DNA of 64,000 nucleotides from Nocardioides sp. AX2bis (GCF_902506435.1 NZ_LR733215.1:1216773-1280772), one strand, 5' to 3'; positions 16,659-27,837 are shown, numbered from the stretch's first letter. The notes: generated by a model from the letters alone, not told the origin. Numbers and translations: made by a program.

Positions 16659-18140
16659 GTGCGGATCGTGACCGGCTCCGATCCGACGTCGGACGACCCG
16701 GTGTCGCAGGACGTGGTCGCGGCCCTCCGGGACGCGGGGGACCACCCGCTGATGGACTCCTTCCCGCAGGGTGCCATCTTCGCCTTCGACCGGGACCTGC
16801 GCTACCTGTCGGCCGGCGGGCACGGACTCGAGGACGTCGGGCTCTCCCGCAGCATGCTCGAGGGCAGGACGATCTCCGAGGTGTTCCCCGCAGAGACGGT
16901 CGGCCTGATCGAGCCCTTGTACCGGGCTGCGCTCGACGGCACGTCGACCACCTGGGACGTCCCGTTCGAAGGACGCACCTACACCCAGCGCCTGGCGCCG
17001 GTCACCGACGCCGCCGGTGCGGTCGTCGCGGGCCTCGGCTTCACCCAGGACGTGACCGAGGCGCGCGCCGCCGAGCAGGCGCTGAGGGAGTCGGCGCTGC
17101 AGAACCGGCTCACCTTCGAGCACGCGCCGATCGGCAAGGCCATCGTCGAGCTGGACGGGACGTGGCGGCAGGTGAACGCGGCGCTGTGCGAGCTGACCGG
17201 GTACACCGAGCAGCAGCTGCTGGGGATGACGTTCCAGGACATCACCCACCCCGACGACCTGGACCTCGACCTGGACCACCTGGGCCGGCTGGTCGAGGGC
17301 GAGATCAGGTCGTACCAGATCGAGAAGCGCTACGTCACGGCGTCGCACCAGGTCGTCTGGGTGCTGCTCTCGGTGGCGCTGGTCCGCTCCGAGGAGGGCG
17401 CTCCGCTCTACTTCATCTCCCAGATCGTCGACATCACCGAGACCAAGCGCCAGTACCAGGCGCTGCAGGACCTGACCGCGATGGTCGCGCACGACCTCCG
17501 GACCCCCGCGGCCGTGGTCCGTGGCTTCGCCGAGCTCCTCGAGGGCAGGGCGGCGGCGGACCCGCAGAAGGTCCGCGACTACGCCGCCCGGATCGCTGCG
17601 AGCGCCGAGGCGATGATGGTCCTCACCGACAACGCGCTCACCGCCACGGCGATCAGTGACGGACACGTGGCAGTCCGACCGGCGGCGGTGACGCTTCGCG
17701 GCGCAGTCGACGCGGCCGTCCGGGCCGCCGATCTCGGCGCCACCTCGGTCGACACCGAGGCACTGGACGACCTCGCGGCCTGGGTGGACCCCGTCCATCT
17801 CGGCCAGGTCCTGACGAACCTGCTGACGAACGCCGCAAAGTACGGAGACGGCCGGATCGTCGTGTCCTCCACCTCGGCCGAGGGCCGGGTACGGATCTCC
17901 GTCACGGACGACGGTCGAGGGGTGGAACCGGACTTCGTGCCGTACCTCTTCGAGCGCTACAGCCGCTCCGCGGCTGCTCGCGCCGGTCGTCAGCGCGGGA
18001 GCGGGCTCGGCCTCCACATCGTGTCGGACCTCGTGACCGCGAACGACGGGCACGTCACCTACGCGAGATCCGCCCTGGGCGGAGCCGACTTCGTCGTCGA
18101 GCTGCCGGCAGCGCCGCACGGGCCCCTCACCGACAGGTGA
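16659..18140 (+). CDS. PAS-domain sensor histidine kinase
   Basis: A 493-residue cytoplasmic kinase without membrane helices. It has two PAS domains (about 30-135 and 155-265; the second contains HAPIGKAIVELDGTWRQVNAALCELTGYTEQQL). The H-box VAHDLRTPAAVVRGFAELLEG carries phosphoacceptor His278. The ATPase domain has N-box NLLTNAAKYG, DDGRGVEPDFVPYLFERY and GSGLGLHIV. GTG 16659 has AGAGG at 6 nt. It lies between the two NarL-type regulators, so it may signal to one or both, although HisKA kinases usually pair with OmpR regulators. Confidence 0.9.
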   Translation: MRIVTGSDPTSDDPVSQDVVAALRDAGDHPLMDSFPQGAIFAFDRDLRYLSAGGHGLEDVGLSRSMLEGRTISEVFPAETVGLIEPLYRAALDGTSTTWDVPFEGRTYTQRLAPVTDAAGAVVAGLGFTQDVTEARAAEQALRESALQNRLTFEHAPIGKAIVELDGTWRQVNAALCELTGYTEQQLLGMTFQDITHPDDLDLDLDHLGRLVEGEIRSYQIEKRYVTASHQVVWVLLSVALVRSEEGAPLYFISQIVDITETKRQYQALQDLTAMVAHDLRTPAAVVRGFAELLEGRAAADPQKVRDYAARIAASAEAMMVLTDNALTATAISDGHVAVRPAAVTLRGAVDAAVRAADLGATSVDTEALDDLAAWVDPVHLGQVLTNLLTNAAKYGDGRIVVSSTSAEGRVRISVTDDGRGVEPDFVPYLFERYSRSAAARAGRQRGSGLGLHIVSDLVTANDGHVTYARSALGGADFVVELPAAPHGPLTDR

Positions 18141-18255
18141 CGGGCGGCGGGACGATGGTCACTCTGCCCGTGGATCGAGGCCATTGTCCTCTGGGGGGTC
18201 CCCGGGATCCGTGCGACGCTGGTGCGGCGCCACCCGCAGCACGAGGAGGTAGGTC

Positions 18256-18912
18256 GTGCCCGACCAGCAGCGCACCGGACCCACGACGGTGCTGATCGTC
18301 GACGACCACCGCACGCTCACCGAGCTGCTGGCCGAGGTCGTCGGGAACGACCCCCTGCTGACCTGCGTCGGGGTCGCGACGTCCGCGGCCGGGGCGATGT
18401 CACGTCTTGCCTCGGTGCATGCCGACGTCGTCGTGCTCGACGCGCGGCTCGGCGAGGACGACGGCATCGCGCTGGTCCCACGCATCCGGGCAGGCTGGCC
18501 GGCGACGGCCGTCGTCGTGCTGACCGGCTTCGTCGACCGGTCCGTCGTCGACCGGGCGTCCGCTGCCGGGGCGTCCGCCGTGATGCCGAAGGACGGGGCG
18601 CTGAGCGACCTGATGACCGTCGTCCGGTACGCCAGGCCCGGCACGTTCACCGTGCCGGAGTCGGTCCTGCGGGTCCTCGACACGTCGACCTGGGCCCGAC
18701 CCACCGACCGGTTGACGCTCCGCGAGGGAGACGTCCTGCGGCAGCTCGCCGCCGGACGTGACGTGTCCGCCCTGAGCCGTGACCTCGGGATCTCCGTCCA
18801 CACGGCCCGCAGCCACGTCCGCTCCATCCATGCCAAGCTGGGGGTGCACTCGCAGCTGGAGGCGGTCGCGATGGCGCATCAGGACGGCTTCGTACCGCCC
18901 ACCCCCCGCTGA
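18256..18912 (+). CDS. NarL/LuxR-type response regulator 2
   Basis: A 218-residue regulator. The receiver domain has VDDHRTLTELL, phosphoacceptor Asp in DVVVLDARLG, Thr in VVLTGF and Lys in VMPKDG. The LuxR domain reads LTLREGDVLRQLAAGRDVSAL and ISVHTARSHVRSIHAKLGVHSQLEAVAM. AGGAGGT precedes the GTG start. It is a diverged paralogue of the regulator at 15130 and follows the PAS kinase by 115 bp, so it is the more likely partner. Confidence 0.9.
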   Translation: MPDQQRTGPTTVLIVDDHRTLTELLAEVVGNDPLLTCVGVATSAAGAMSRLASVHADVVVLDARLGEDDGIALVPRIRAGWPATAVVVLTGFVDRSVVDRASAAGASAVMPKDGALSDLMTVVRYARPGTFTVPESVLRVLDTSTWARPTDRLTLREGDVLRQLAAGRDVSALSRDLGISVHTARSHVRSIHAKLGVHSQLEAVAMAHQDGFVPPTPR

Positions 18913-18916
18913 CCGA

Positions 18917-18966
18917 GGGGCCGCCCCAGCACCGGCCCGGGGGGAACGGGCCGGCGGGGCGGCCCC
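18917..18966 (+). terminator. Nested hairpin terminator after response regulator 2
   Basis: A perfect 11-bp outer stem (18917-18927 with 18956-18966) encloses a perfect 7-bp stem (18932-18938 with 18948-18954), 4 bp after the stop codon. Confidence 0.8.
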
Positions 18967-19175
18967 CGGAGCCGGGAGCGATCACGCTGGTCCCGGCCCG
19001 ACCACGTTGTCCGGCCGACCTTGTGGAAAGCCTGGGTCGGGTGGGTGAGTCCCCACGATTGACCAGCCGGCATCCCACGCGTGGCCGATTCCCTGACCCC
19101 GGGCTGGCCCCGAGCATGGGGGGAGGAGCTGCACGAGGTCATCGGGGACCGGGGGATGACCGGGGGGTCGACGAC

Positions 19176-19970
19176 ATGGACGACGTGTGCTTGTTCGGGA
19201 CGACACGGGCGGGTCGGGGCGTACCGCCGTCGACCGACCTGGGGGGTGTGAAGGGGCGGCAGCTGCTCGAGCTGCTGGCGCTGAGCCACGGTGCGTCGGT
19301 GGAGAAGGAGACGCTCGCCGACCAGCTGTGGAACGGCTCCCCGCCACCCCGGTGGACCCCGGCCCTGGAGTGCCACGTGTCGGTCCTGCGGCGGCGCCTC
19401 GCCGCCGCGGGCCTGGTCGGTGCCGTCGTCACGGTCTCCCACGGCTACCTGCTCGACCACGCGGTCGGCGTGGACCTGACCCGCGCACGGCGCGAGCTGG
19501 CAGAGGCTCGCCGCGACCCGGGGCGCGCGGCGCTCCGGCCCGATCTCTGGGGCCCGCCGTCTCCCGGCTCGCTGCTGGCCAGCAGCACCCTGGCGCCGTT
19601 CGCCGGACCTGCGCGGGCGGTCCTGGCCGAGGAGCTCGCCGCCACCGGCCTGGTGGTGGCGGAGGCCGCGCTGCGGCTGAATCGGGCCGCCACCGCGGTC
19701 GACCTCGCCCGGCGTACGGAGGCGCTGACACCGTGGTGCGAGCAGACCCAGCAGCTCCTGCTGCGGGCCATGTCGCTCCAGGGCGACCGGGCGGGGGCGC
19801 TGACGCTCTTCGCCGACTTCCGCGACCGCCTGCACCGCGACCTCGGGGTCGAGCCGGGAGCGGCCCTCTACGCGGAGTACCTGGCGGTGCTGGCGCAGGA
19901 CGCGCCCTGCGTGGCCGCGGCGCCGTTCGAGCGTCGGCTGCTGCACCGCCTCCTCGCCCAGACCGCATGA
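19176..19970 (+). CDS. BTAD (SARP-like) transcriptional regulator 2
   Basis: A 264-residue paralogue of the regulator at 14114. The winged helix (about 1-95) holds GGVKGRQLLELLALSHGASVEKETLADQLW, ECHVSVLRRRLAAAG and VSHGYLLDH. The BTAD region follows, ending FRDRLHRDLGVEPGAALYAEYL. ATG 19176 (MDDVCLFG) is chosen because homology starts there; in-frame codons further upstream, from 19023, add only low-complexity sequence. No exact Shine-Dalgarno sequence is evident. A reversed CAAGGT-type heptamer (19018-19024) lies upstream. Confidence 0.85.
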   Translation: MDDVCLFGTTRAGRGVPPSTDLGGVKGRQLLELLALSHGASVEKETLADQLWNGSPPPRWTPALECHVSVLRRRLAAAGLVGAVVTVSHGYLLDHAVGVDLTRARRELAEARRDPGRAALRPDLWGPPSPGSLLASSTLAPFAGPARAVLAEELAATGLVVAEAALRLNRAATAVDLARRTEALTPWCEQTQQLLLRAMSLQGDRAGALTLFADFRDRLHRDLGVEPGAALYAEYLAVLAQDAPCVAAAPFERRLLHRLLAQTA

Positions 19971-20066
19971 CCGGCAGGGTCGCCTCCGAGCCGGCCGGCG
20001 CAGGGTCTTTGGTCATCGACCTGGCCAGTCGGCCCGCTGCGGGCGGTTCGCAGGCACGCCGCGGCC

Positions 20067-20072
20067 TACAGT
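20067..20072 (+). promoter_or_regulatory. -10 element (TACAGT) for the LysR gene
   Basis: Ends 7 nt before the GTG at 20080. Confidence 0.4.
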
Positions 20073-20079
20073 CGAAGAG

Positions 20080-21054
20080 GTGACCCCGACGCAGCTCCGC
20101 GCCTTCGCCACGGTGGTCCGGCTGGGCTCGGTCAAGGCAGCGGCCCACGAGCTGGAGGTGAGCGACGCCGCGGTGTCCATGCACGTCGCGCAGCTGCGCA
20201 AGGAGCTCGGCGACGTGCTCTTCACGCGGGCCGCGACCGGGCTGGCCTTCACCCCCGGCGGCCTGCGCCTGGCCAGCCGGGCCGTGGAGATCCTCGGGCT
20301 GCAGGACCGGACGGTGCGCGAGGTCGGTCTGGCCGGGCACGGTCGGCGGGTGCTCCGGCTCGCGGCGTCGAGCCTCTTCGCCGAGCACGCGGCCCCGGGT
20401 CTGATCGACCTGTTCGCGGCCCGGGCCGACGACCTGGAGGTCGAGCTCAGCGTCCGCCCGATGCGGCAGTTCGCCGCGCTCCTGGCCTCCCGCTCCGTCG
20501 ACGTGGCGATCGGGCCGGCCATGGCCGCAGGCCCGGGGTCGGGTGACGGGGGAGGTGCGGTGGTGGGCGTGCCCTTCCTCAACTACGAGGTCGTCGCGGT
20601 CGCCCGTCCCGACCACCCGGCCGTGGGTCGTCCGTTGGGCGCGGCGGGCGTCCAGCGCACGGTCTGGCACCTCGGTCCTGCCGCGGTCGGCGACAGCGGC
20701 GCGATCCCGGCGATGCTGCGACGGATGAAGGTGCCCGAGACCCACCAGCGGATCTTCCAGAGCCAGGCCGCGGCGGTCGAGGAGGTCCAGAGGTCGGACG
20801 GGGTCGCCCTGGCGGTGCGGTTCACCGTCAGCGGTGAGCTCGCCGCCCACCGCCTCGCCCTGGTCGAGGGACCGGGCCTGAGGGTGAAGGGCTCGTGGTC
20901 GGCGATGTCCCTGCCGGCCCGGGACCAGACCCCGGCCGCCGCGGAGCTGATGCGCTTCGTGACCAACCCGCGCGCGACCCAGGCGATGGTGCGGGGTGCC
21001 GGGGTCGTGCCCGGCCGGTTCCGACCCACCGTCCACGTCACCCTCTGGAGCTGA
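20080..21054 (+). CDS. LysR family regulator beside the CO dehydrogenase operon
   Basis: A 324-residue regulator. The N-terminal helix-turn-helix reads LRAFATVVRLGSVKAAAHELEVSDAAVSMHVAQLRKELG. The substrate-binding domain (about 90-310) follows with LRLAASSLFAEHAAPGL. Its 3' end overlaps the convergent coxE-like gene by 17 bp. LysR genes are often found next to cox operons, so it is the likely regulator of CO oxidation; the effector is unknown. Confidence 0.88.
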   Translation: MTPTQLRAFATVVRLGSVKAAAHELEVSDAAVSMHVAQLRKELGDVLFTRAATGLAFTPGGLRLASRAVEILGLQDRTVREVGLAGHGRRVLRLAASSLFAEHAAPGLIDLFAARADDLEVELSVRPMRQFAALLASRSVDVAIGPAMAAGPGSGDGGGAVVGVPFLNYEVVAVARPDHPAVGRPLGAAGVQRTVWHLGPAAVGDSGAIPAMLRRMKVPETHQRIFQSQAAAVEEVQRSDGVALAVRFTVSGELAAHRLALVEGPGLRVKGSWSAMSLPARDQTPAAAELMRFVTNPRATQAMVRGAGVVPGRFRPTVHVTLWS

Positions 21055-22252
21055 CCCCGACGAGGGCGTCCAGCACCTCGGTGAGGGAGCCGACGGTGTC
21101 GGCGGCCAGGAACGCGTCGCAGTAGGGCAGCGCCGCCGCCATCGGACCCACCAGCGGCTGGTACCCGGGCTGCGCGGAGCGGGGGTTCAGCCAGACGACC
21201 CGGCGCGCACGTCGGGCGGCGCGGGCCATCGCGGCGGCGAGCGCCTCGGGCGGGTCGCTGTCCCAGCCGTCGCTGGCGATCACCAGGATGCCTCCGCGCA
21301 CCCCGCCCGCGTGCCGCGACCTCAGCAGCTCGCGCAGGCAGGTGGCCAGGTGGGTGCCGCCGTACCGGTCGGGGACCTGCTCCTCGGCGTGGGCGATGGC
21401 CGCGGCCGGGGAGGCCAGCCGCAGCGAGGGGGTCAGCCGCGTGAGGGAGGTCGAGAACACGAAGGTCTCGGCGTCGCGGCCCCGGGCCAGCGCGCGCATC
21501 AGGTGGAGGTAGGCCACGGAGAACGCCTGCATCGACTCGCTGACGTCGCACAGCAGCGTCACGGGCAGCGGCCGACGGACCGGACGGTTCCGGCGGATCT
21601 CCACCGGCTCCCAGCCGGTGCGTCGCGAGGCCGCGAGGGTCTCGCGCAGTGCGACCCGCTGCCCCGTCCGGGCGACCCGCTGACGGCGGCTGCGGCGGGT
21701 GGGCCAGACCTGGGCGTGCTCCTCGAGCCAGCGGCCGAGCAGCGCGACCTCGGCCTCGTCGAGCTCGTCGAGCGGGGTGTCCGCGATCCGGGCCACGGCG
21801 CTGGCCAGCCGCTCGGGCAGGCCCAGGACGTCCTCGTCGGCTCCGCGGTCGTCGGTGGCCCGGTGGCGCGGCAGGGTGTGCCACGGCAGGCCGTCGCCGC
21901 TCTCGTCGTCCTCGCTGCGGCCGCGCACCGAGGTGAACGCGTCGTCGGAGGGGGGTGCGGCCTCGCCGGTCCGACGCCGCGCGTGCGGGTCGACCGGCAG
22001 CAGCGCGTCCTCGAAGACGGCGCGGAACACCTCGTCGAAGGCCGCCAGGTCCTGCTCCCGGTCGACGAGGGTGACCCGCACCGTCCAGTAGAGCGCGCGC
22101 AGCCGGGCCGGCGGTGCCGCCTCGAGGGCGTCGACCAGGGCGACCGACGACGTCATCCCGACCGAGACGCCGGCCGCGCGCAGCCGGTGGGTCAGGGTCG
22201 CGGCGAGGACCGCGCGGTCGACGCCGGCCAGGAGCGGCGCCACGGCGTCCAC
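21038..22252 (-). CDS. coxE: CoxE-like von Willebrand factor A protein
   Basis: A 404-residue protein of the CoxE family. The C-terminal VWA domain (about 230-400) has the metal-ion motif in LLCDVSESMQAF, a Thr in YGGTHLATCL and the acidic motif ASDGWDSDPPEAL. The N-terminal 200 residues are helical and acidic. CoxE works with the AAA ATPase CoxD in maturing the Cu-S-Mo site of CO dehydrogenase. It is the last gene of the six-gene cox operon, starting 9 bp after coxD ends. Confidence 0.88.
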   Translation of the reverse strand: MDAVAPLLAGVDRAVLAATLTHRLRAAGVSVGMTSSVALVDALEAAPPARLRALYWTVRVTLVDREQDLAAFDEVFRAVFEDALLPVDPHARRRTGEAAPPSDDAFTSVRGRSEDDESGDGLPWHTLPRHRATDDRGADEDVLGLPERLASAVARIADTPLDELDEAEVALLGRWLEEHAQVWPTRRSRRQRVARTGQRVALRETLAASRRTGWEPVEIRRNRPVRRPLPVTLLCDVSESMQAFSVAYLHLMRALARGRDAETFVFSTSLTRLTPSLRLASPAAAIAHAEEQVPDRYGGTHLATCLRELLRSRHAGGVRGGILVIASDGWDSDPPEALAAAMARAARRARRVVWLNPRSAQPGYQPLVGPMAAALPYCDAFLAADTVGSLTEVLDALVGVSSRG

Positions 22253-22261
22253 CCTGCGACC

Positions 22262-23128
22262 TCAGCCGTCGAGGGCGGTCATCGAGGACAGCACGAGGTC
22301 GCGGTCGTCGGGTGTCTTGACCAGGGCGCCCAGCGTCGGGACCGCCGTGGAGCGCACCAGCTCGGTGGCACCGAGCGCGGACAGCGCCGCCACCCAGTTG
22401 ATCGCCTCGGCGACCCCGGGGGGCTTGTCGACGTCGAGGGAGCGGACGTGGCCCACGAACTGGGCCACCGAGGTGATCAGCGGCTCCGCGGAGGCGGGCG
22501 ACGTCCGGCGCAGGATCTGCGCCACGCGGGCGACGTCGGGATACTCCAGCCAGTGGTAGAGGCAGCGTCGACGCAGCGCGTCGTGCAGCTCGCGGCTGCG
22601 GTTGGAGGTGAGCACGACGACCGGCGGTCGGGCCGCGACGAAGGTGCCCAGCTCGGGCACCGTCACCGACGCCTCGCCCAGCGACTCCAGCAGCAGCGCC
22701 TCGAACTCGTCGTCGGCCCGGTCCACCTCGTCGATGAGCAGCACCGGCGGGTTCGGACCCTGGTGGCGCACGCACTGCAGGATCGGCCGCTCGACGAGGA
22801 ACTCCTCCGAGAAGAGGTCGGCATCGCTGAGGCTCTCGTGCTGCGACTCGGCGAGGCGGATCGCGAGCAGCTGGCGCTGGTAGTTCCAGTCGTAGAGCGC
22901 CTCGGCGGCGCTGAGGCCCTCGTAGCACTGCAACCGCACGAGGGGAGCGTCCAGGACCTTCGCGAGCACCCGCGCGGCCGCGGTCTTGCCGACCCCGGGC
23001 TCGCCCTCGAGCAGGAGGGGCAGCCCGAGACGCAGCGCCAGGAAGACCGCCGTGGCGATGCCCTCGTCGGCCAGGTAGTCGTGCTCGTCGAAGCGTGCGG
23101 CGACCTCGGCCGGGGATCCAGGCCCCAT
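22262..23128 (-). CDS. coxD: CoxD-like MoxR-family AAA ATPase
   Basis: A 288-residue AAA+ ATPase. Walker A is GEPGVGKTAAARVLA (about 43-50), Walker B is VLLIDEVDRAD, sensor 1 lies in VVLTSNRSRELHDALRRR, which also holds the arginine finger. In Oligotropha, CoxD is needed to add sulfur and copper to the CO dehydrogenase active site. The start MGPGSP shares one base with the stop of the upstream xdhC-like gene (TGATG), so the genes are coupled. Confidence 0.9.
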   Translation of the reverse strand: MGPGSPAEVAARFDEHDYLADEGIATAVFLALRLGLPLLLEGEPGVGKTAAARVLAKVLDAPLVRLQCYEGLSAAEALYDWNYQRQLLAIRLAESQHESLSDADLFSEEFLVERPILQCVRHQGPNPPVLLIDEVDRADDEFEALLLESLGEASVTVPELGTFVAARPPVVVLTSNRSRELHDALRRRCLYHWLEYPDVARVAQILRRTSPASAEPLITSVAQFVGHVRSLDVDKPPGVAEAINWVAALSALGATELVRSTAVPTLGALVKTPDDRDLVLSSMTALDG

Positions 23129-24027
23129 CAGGGGGTCCTCGCGAGGTAGCCGTCGCGGCAGCCGCTCCCGCAGAACGCCTCCTCGACCCCGTCCACGACC
23201 GCCGTGGGCGTGTCGGGACCGACGGTGACCGTCATCCCGCAGGCCGGGTCGAGCGCCGTACGGGGCGCGGGGGCAGCTGCGGGTCCGCTGCCCGCGGGCG
23301 CGGTCAGCCCGTCGAGCCGTACCGCTCCGACCACCGCGGCCAGGACCGACAGGGCCATCTCCGCGGCGGTGCGGGCACCGATCTCCACGCCGACGTGCGG
23401 GTGCACCCGGGCCCTGTCCTGCGGACCGAGCGCCAGCTCGTCCAGCAGCGCGACGCCGCGGGTCCGGCTGCACACGACCCCGACGAAGCCGACGCCGGCC
23501 GCCAGCGCGGCCCGGACGGGGCCGGCCTCGTCCCCGTGCGTCGAGACGACCACGACCGTGGCGTCCCGGGGCACCTCGTCGGGCTCGCCGCGGTCGAGCG
23601 CGAACCCCAGGGAGGGCGCCAGCGCTGCGATCGCCTCGGCCGCCGGCGAGGTGCCCACCAGGTGGAGCACCGGCGGGGGCAGCAGCGGGTGGAGGTAGAC
23701 CTCCACCGCGCCCCCGGACAGGCAGGGGTTGACCACGATGCTCGCGCCGGGTGACTCCGGGAAGACGTCGTGACCGTCGGGCAGCACCCGCAGCAGCACG
23801 CTCTGTCCGGTGGTGAGCGCACCGAGGGCCGCGGTGCGCACGGAGCCCTCGGCGCAGTGCCCACCCACGAAGCCCTCGAACGTGCCGTCCGCGAGCACGA
23901 TCGCCTCGTCGCCGGGATGCGCCGAGGTCGGCTCCTGGGCGCGGACCACGGTGGCCCGCACGAACGGCACCCGGGCCCGCGCCAGCTCCTCGGCGCGCGC
24001 GGAGGTGGACGTGGTGACGGTGGTCAT
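23128..24027 (-). CDS. XdhC/CoxF family maturation protein with a C-terminal YHS-type domain
   Basis: A 299-residue protein. The N-terminal CoxI/XdhC domain has FVRATVVRAQEPTSAHPGDEAIV and FEGFVGGHCAEGSVR. A Rossmann-like XdhC_C region follows (about 115-235; LHLVGTSPAAEAIAAL). The last 50 residues form a separate Cys-rich module, DPACGMTV then AFCGSGCRDGYLA, typical of YHS metal-binding domains. XdhC proteins handle molybdenum cofactor sulfuration and insertion; the YHS module might deliver copper, which is inference. It lies 6 bp downstream of coxL. Confidence 0.85.
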   Translation of the reverse strand: MTTVTTSTSARAEELARARVPFVRATVVRAQEPTSAHPGDEAIVLADGTFEGFVGGHCAEGSVRTAALGALTTGQSVLLRVLPDGHDVFPESPGASIVVNPCLSGGAVEVYLHPLLPPPVLHLVGTSPAAEAIAALAPSLGFALDRGEPDEVPRDATVVVVSTHGDEAGPVRAALAAGVGFVGVVCSRTRGVALLDELALGPQDRARVHPHVGVEIGARTAAEMALSVLAAVVGAVRLDGLTAPAGSGPAAAPAPRTALDPACGMTVTVGPDTPTAVVDGVEEAFCGSGCRDGYLARTP

Positions 24028-24033
24028 CGGTCC

Positions 24034-26438
<2,405 letters not shown>

Positions 26439-26442
<4 letters not shown>

Positions 26443-26927
26443 GACTCGCTCCCCACGGTGGCCTCGTCGCCGGCGTTCGCCGCGGCCCACTGGATGGAGC
26501 GGACGATCGTGGTGTACCCGGTGCAGCGGCAGATCTGGCCCGAGATGGCCTCGCGGATCTCGCCCTCGCTCGGGTCGGGCACCCGGTCGAGCAGGGCACG
26601 GGCCGTCATCAGCATCCCGGGGGTACAGAAGCCGCACTGGAGCCCGTGGCAGCGCATGAAGCCCTCCTGGACGGGGTCGAGCACGCCGTCCTGCTCGAGA
26701 CCCTCGACGGTGCGGACCTCGTGGCCGTCGGCCATCGCGGCCAGCACGGTGCAGCTCTTCACCGGCTCGCCGTCCAGCCACGCCACGCAGGTGCCGCAGT
26801 TGCTGGTGTCGCACCCCCAGTGGGTGCCGGTGAGACCGAGGTGGTCGCGCAGGTAGTGCACCAGCAGGAGCCGGCCCTCGATCTCGCTCGAGACCTGCTC
26901 CCCGTTGACGTTCATGCTCACCTGCAT
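26439..26927 (-). CDS. coxS: CO dehydrogenase small subunit, 2x[2Fe-2S]
   Basis: A 162-residue iron-sulfur subunit. The N-terminal plant-type [2Fe-2S] site is GCDTSNCGTCVAWLDG with a distal Cys in VKSCTVLA. The second cluster uses LQCGFCTPGM and ICRCTGY. It relays electrons from the Mo site in CoxL to FAD in CoxM. An alternative start is the ATG at 26915. It lies between coxM (1-base overlap) and coxL (4-base overlap), the standard M-S-L order of form I operons. Confidence 0.95.
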
Positions 26928-27826
26928 CAGGACTGCCCCTTCATGTCGCCGGCGACGCCGGCCTCGATACGTGTCACGGCCTGCCGCAGGGTGCGGCGGG
27001 TCAGCTCTCCGGCGAGGTGCCGCTTGTACTCGGCGGTCCCGCGGTTGTCCGTGGTCGGTGAGCAGGTCGACGACGCGATGGTCGCGGCCTCGGCGTAGAG
27101 CTCCTCGGTCGGTGCGCGTCCGCGCAGCAGCGCCGAGATCTCCGGGATGCCGGTCGTGTTGGGACCGACGGCGGCCAGCCCGACCCGCGCGTCGACGATG
27201 GTCGGGCCGTCCATCCAGACCGCCGCACCGGCCGAGGTCACCGCCCAGTCGCCCGCGCGGCGCTCGACCTTGGCGTAGGCGCTCGACCCGGAGGGACGCA
27301 CCGGGATCCGGATCTCGGTCAGGATCTCGTCCTGGGCCACGGCCGTCTCGTACGGACCTCGGTGGAAGTCCTCCATCGAGACCACCCGCTCCCCGGCCGA
27401 GCCCCGGATCACACAGCTGGCGTCGAGGGTGGTGCAGACCGCCGTCAGGTCCTCCGACGGGTCGGCCTGGCACAGGGAGCCGCCGATCGTCCCCCGGTTG
27501 CGGACCACGGGGTCGGCGATCACCCGCTCGGCGTCGGCGAAGATCGGGAAGAGGGCGGCGAGCTCCGGGGAGTCCAGCAGCTCGCGGTGCCGGGTCATCG
27601 CGCCGATGCGCACCTCGCCGACACCGACCCGGATGTAGCCGAGCACGTCGTGCAGGTCGTTGATGTCGATGACGTACTCGAGGTCGGTGAGCCGGAGCTT
27701 CATCATCGGGATGAGGCTGTGGCCGCCGGCGACCAGACGTGCTTCGCTGCCGAGGCGCTCGAGCAGGTCGATGGCCTCATCGACGGTGGTGGCACGTTGG
27801 TACTCCAGGGGAGCGGGGACCTGCAT
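26927..27826 (-). CDS. coxM: CO dehydrogenase medium subunit, FAD-binding
   Basis: A 299-residue flavoprotein of the CoxM/XdhB type. The FAD pyrophosphate loops are VAGGHSLIPMMKLRL (about 32-46) and TIGGSLCQADPSEDL (about 111-125). The C-terminal CO_deh_flav_C domain holds YAKVERRAGDWAVTSAGAAV. It accepts electrons from CoxS and reduces the quinone pool. CTGGAGGA lies 5 nt before the ATG. It is the first gene of the operon, with overlapping palindromes just upstream. Confidence 0.95.
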   Translation of the reverse strand: MQVPAPLEYQRATTVDEAIDLLERLGSEARLVAGGHSLIPMMKLRLTDLEYVIDINDLHDVLGYIRVGVGEVRIGAMTRHRELLDSPELAALFPIFADAERVIADPVVRNRGTIGGSLCQADPSEDLTAVCTTLDASCVIRGSAGERVVSMEDFHRGPYETAVAQDEILTEIRIPVRPSGSSAYAKVERRAGDWAVTSAGAAVWMDGPTIVDARVGLAAVGPNTTGIPEISALLRGRAPTEELYAEAATIASSTCSPTTDNRGTAEYKRHLAGELTRRTLRQAVTRIEAGVAGDMKGQS

Positions 27827-27837
27827 GGTTCCTCCAG

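Noticed and set aside
18135..18172. ACGGGC/GCCCGT inverted repeat after the PAS kinase as a terminator
   Set aside because: Only 6 bp with a long loop; too weak in this base composition, and the next gene follows closely.
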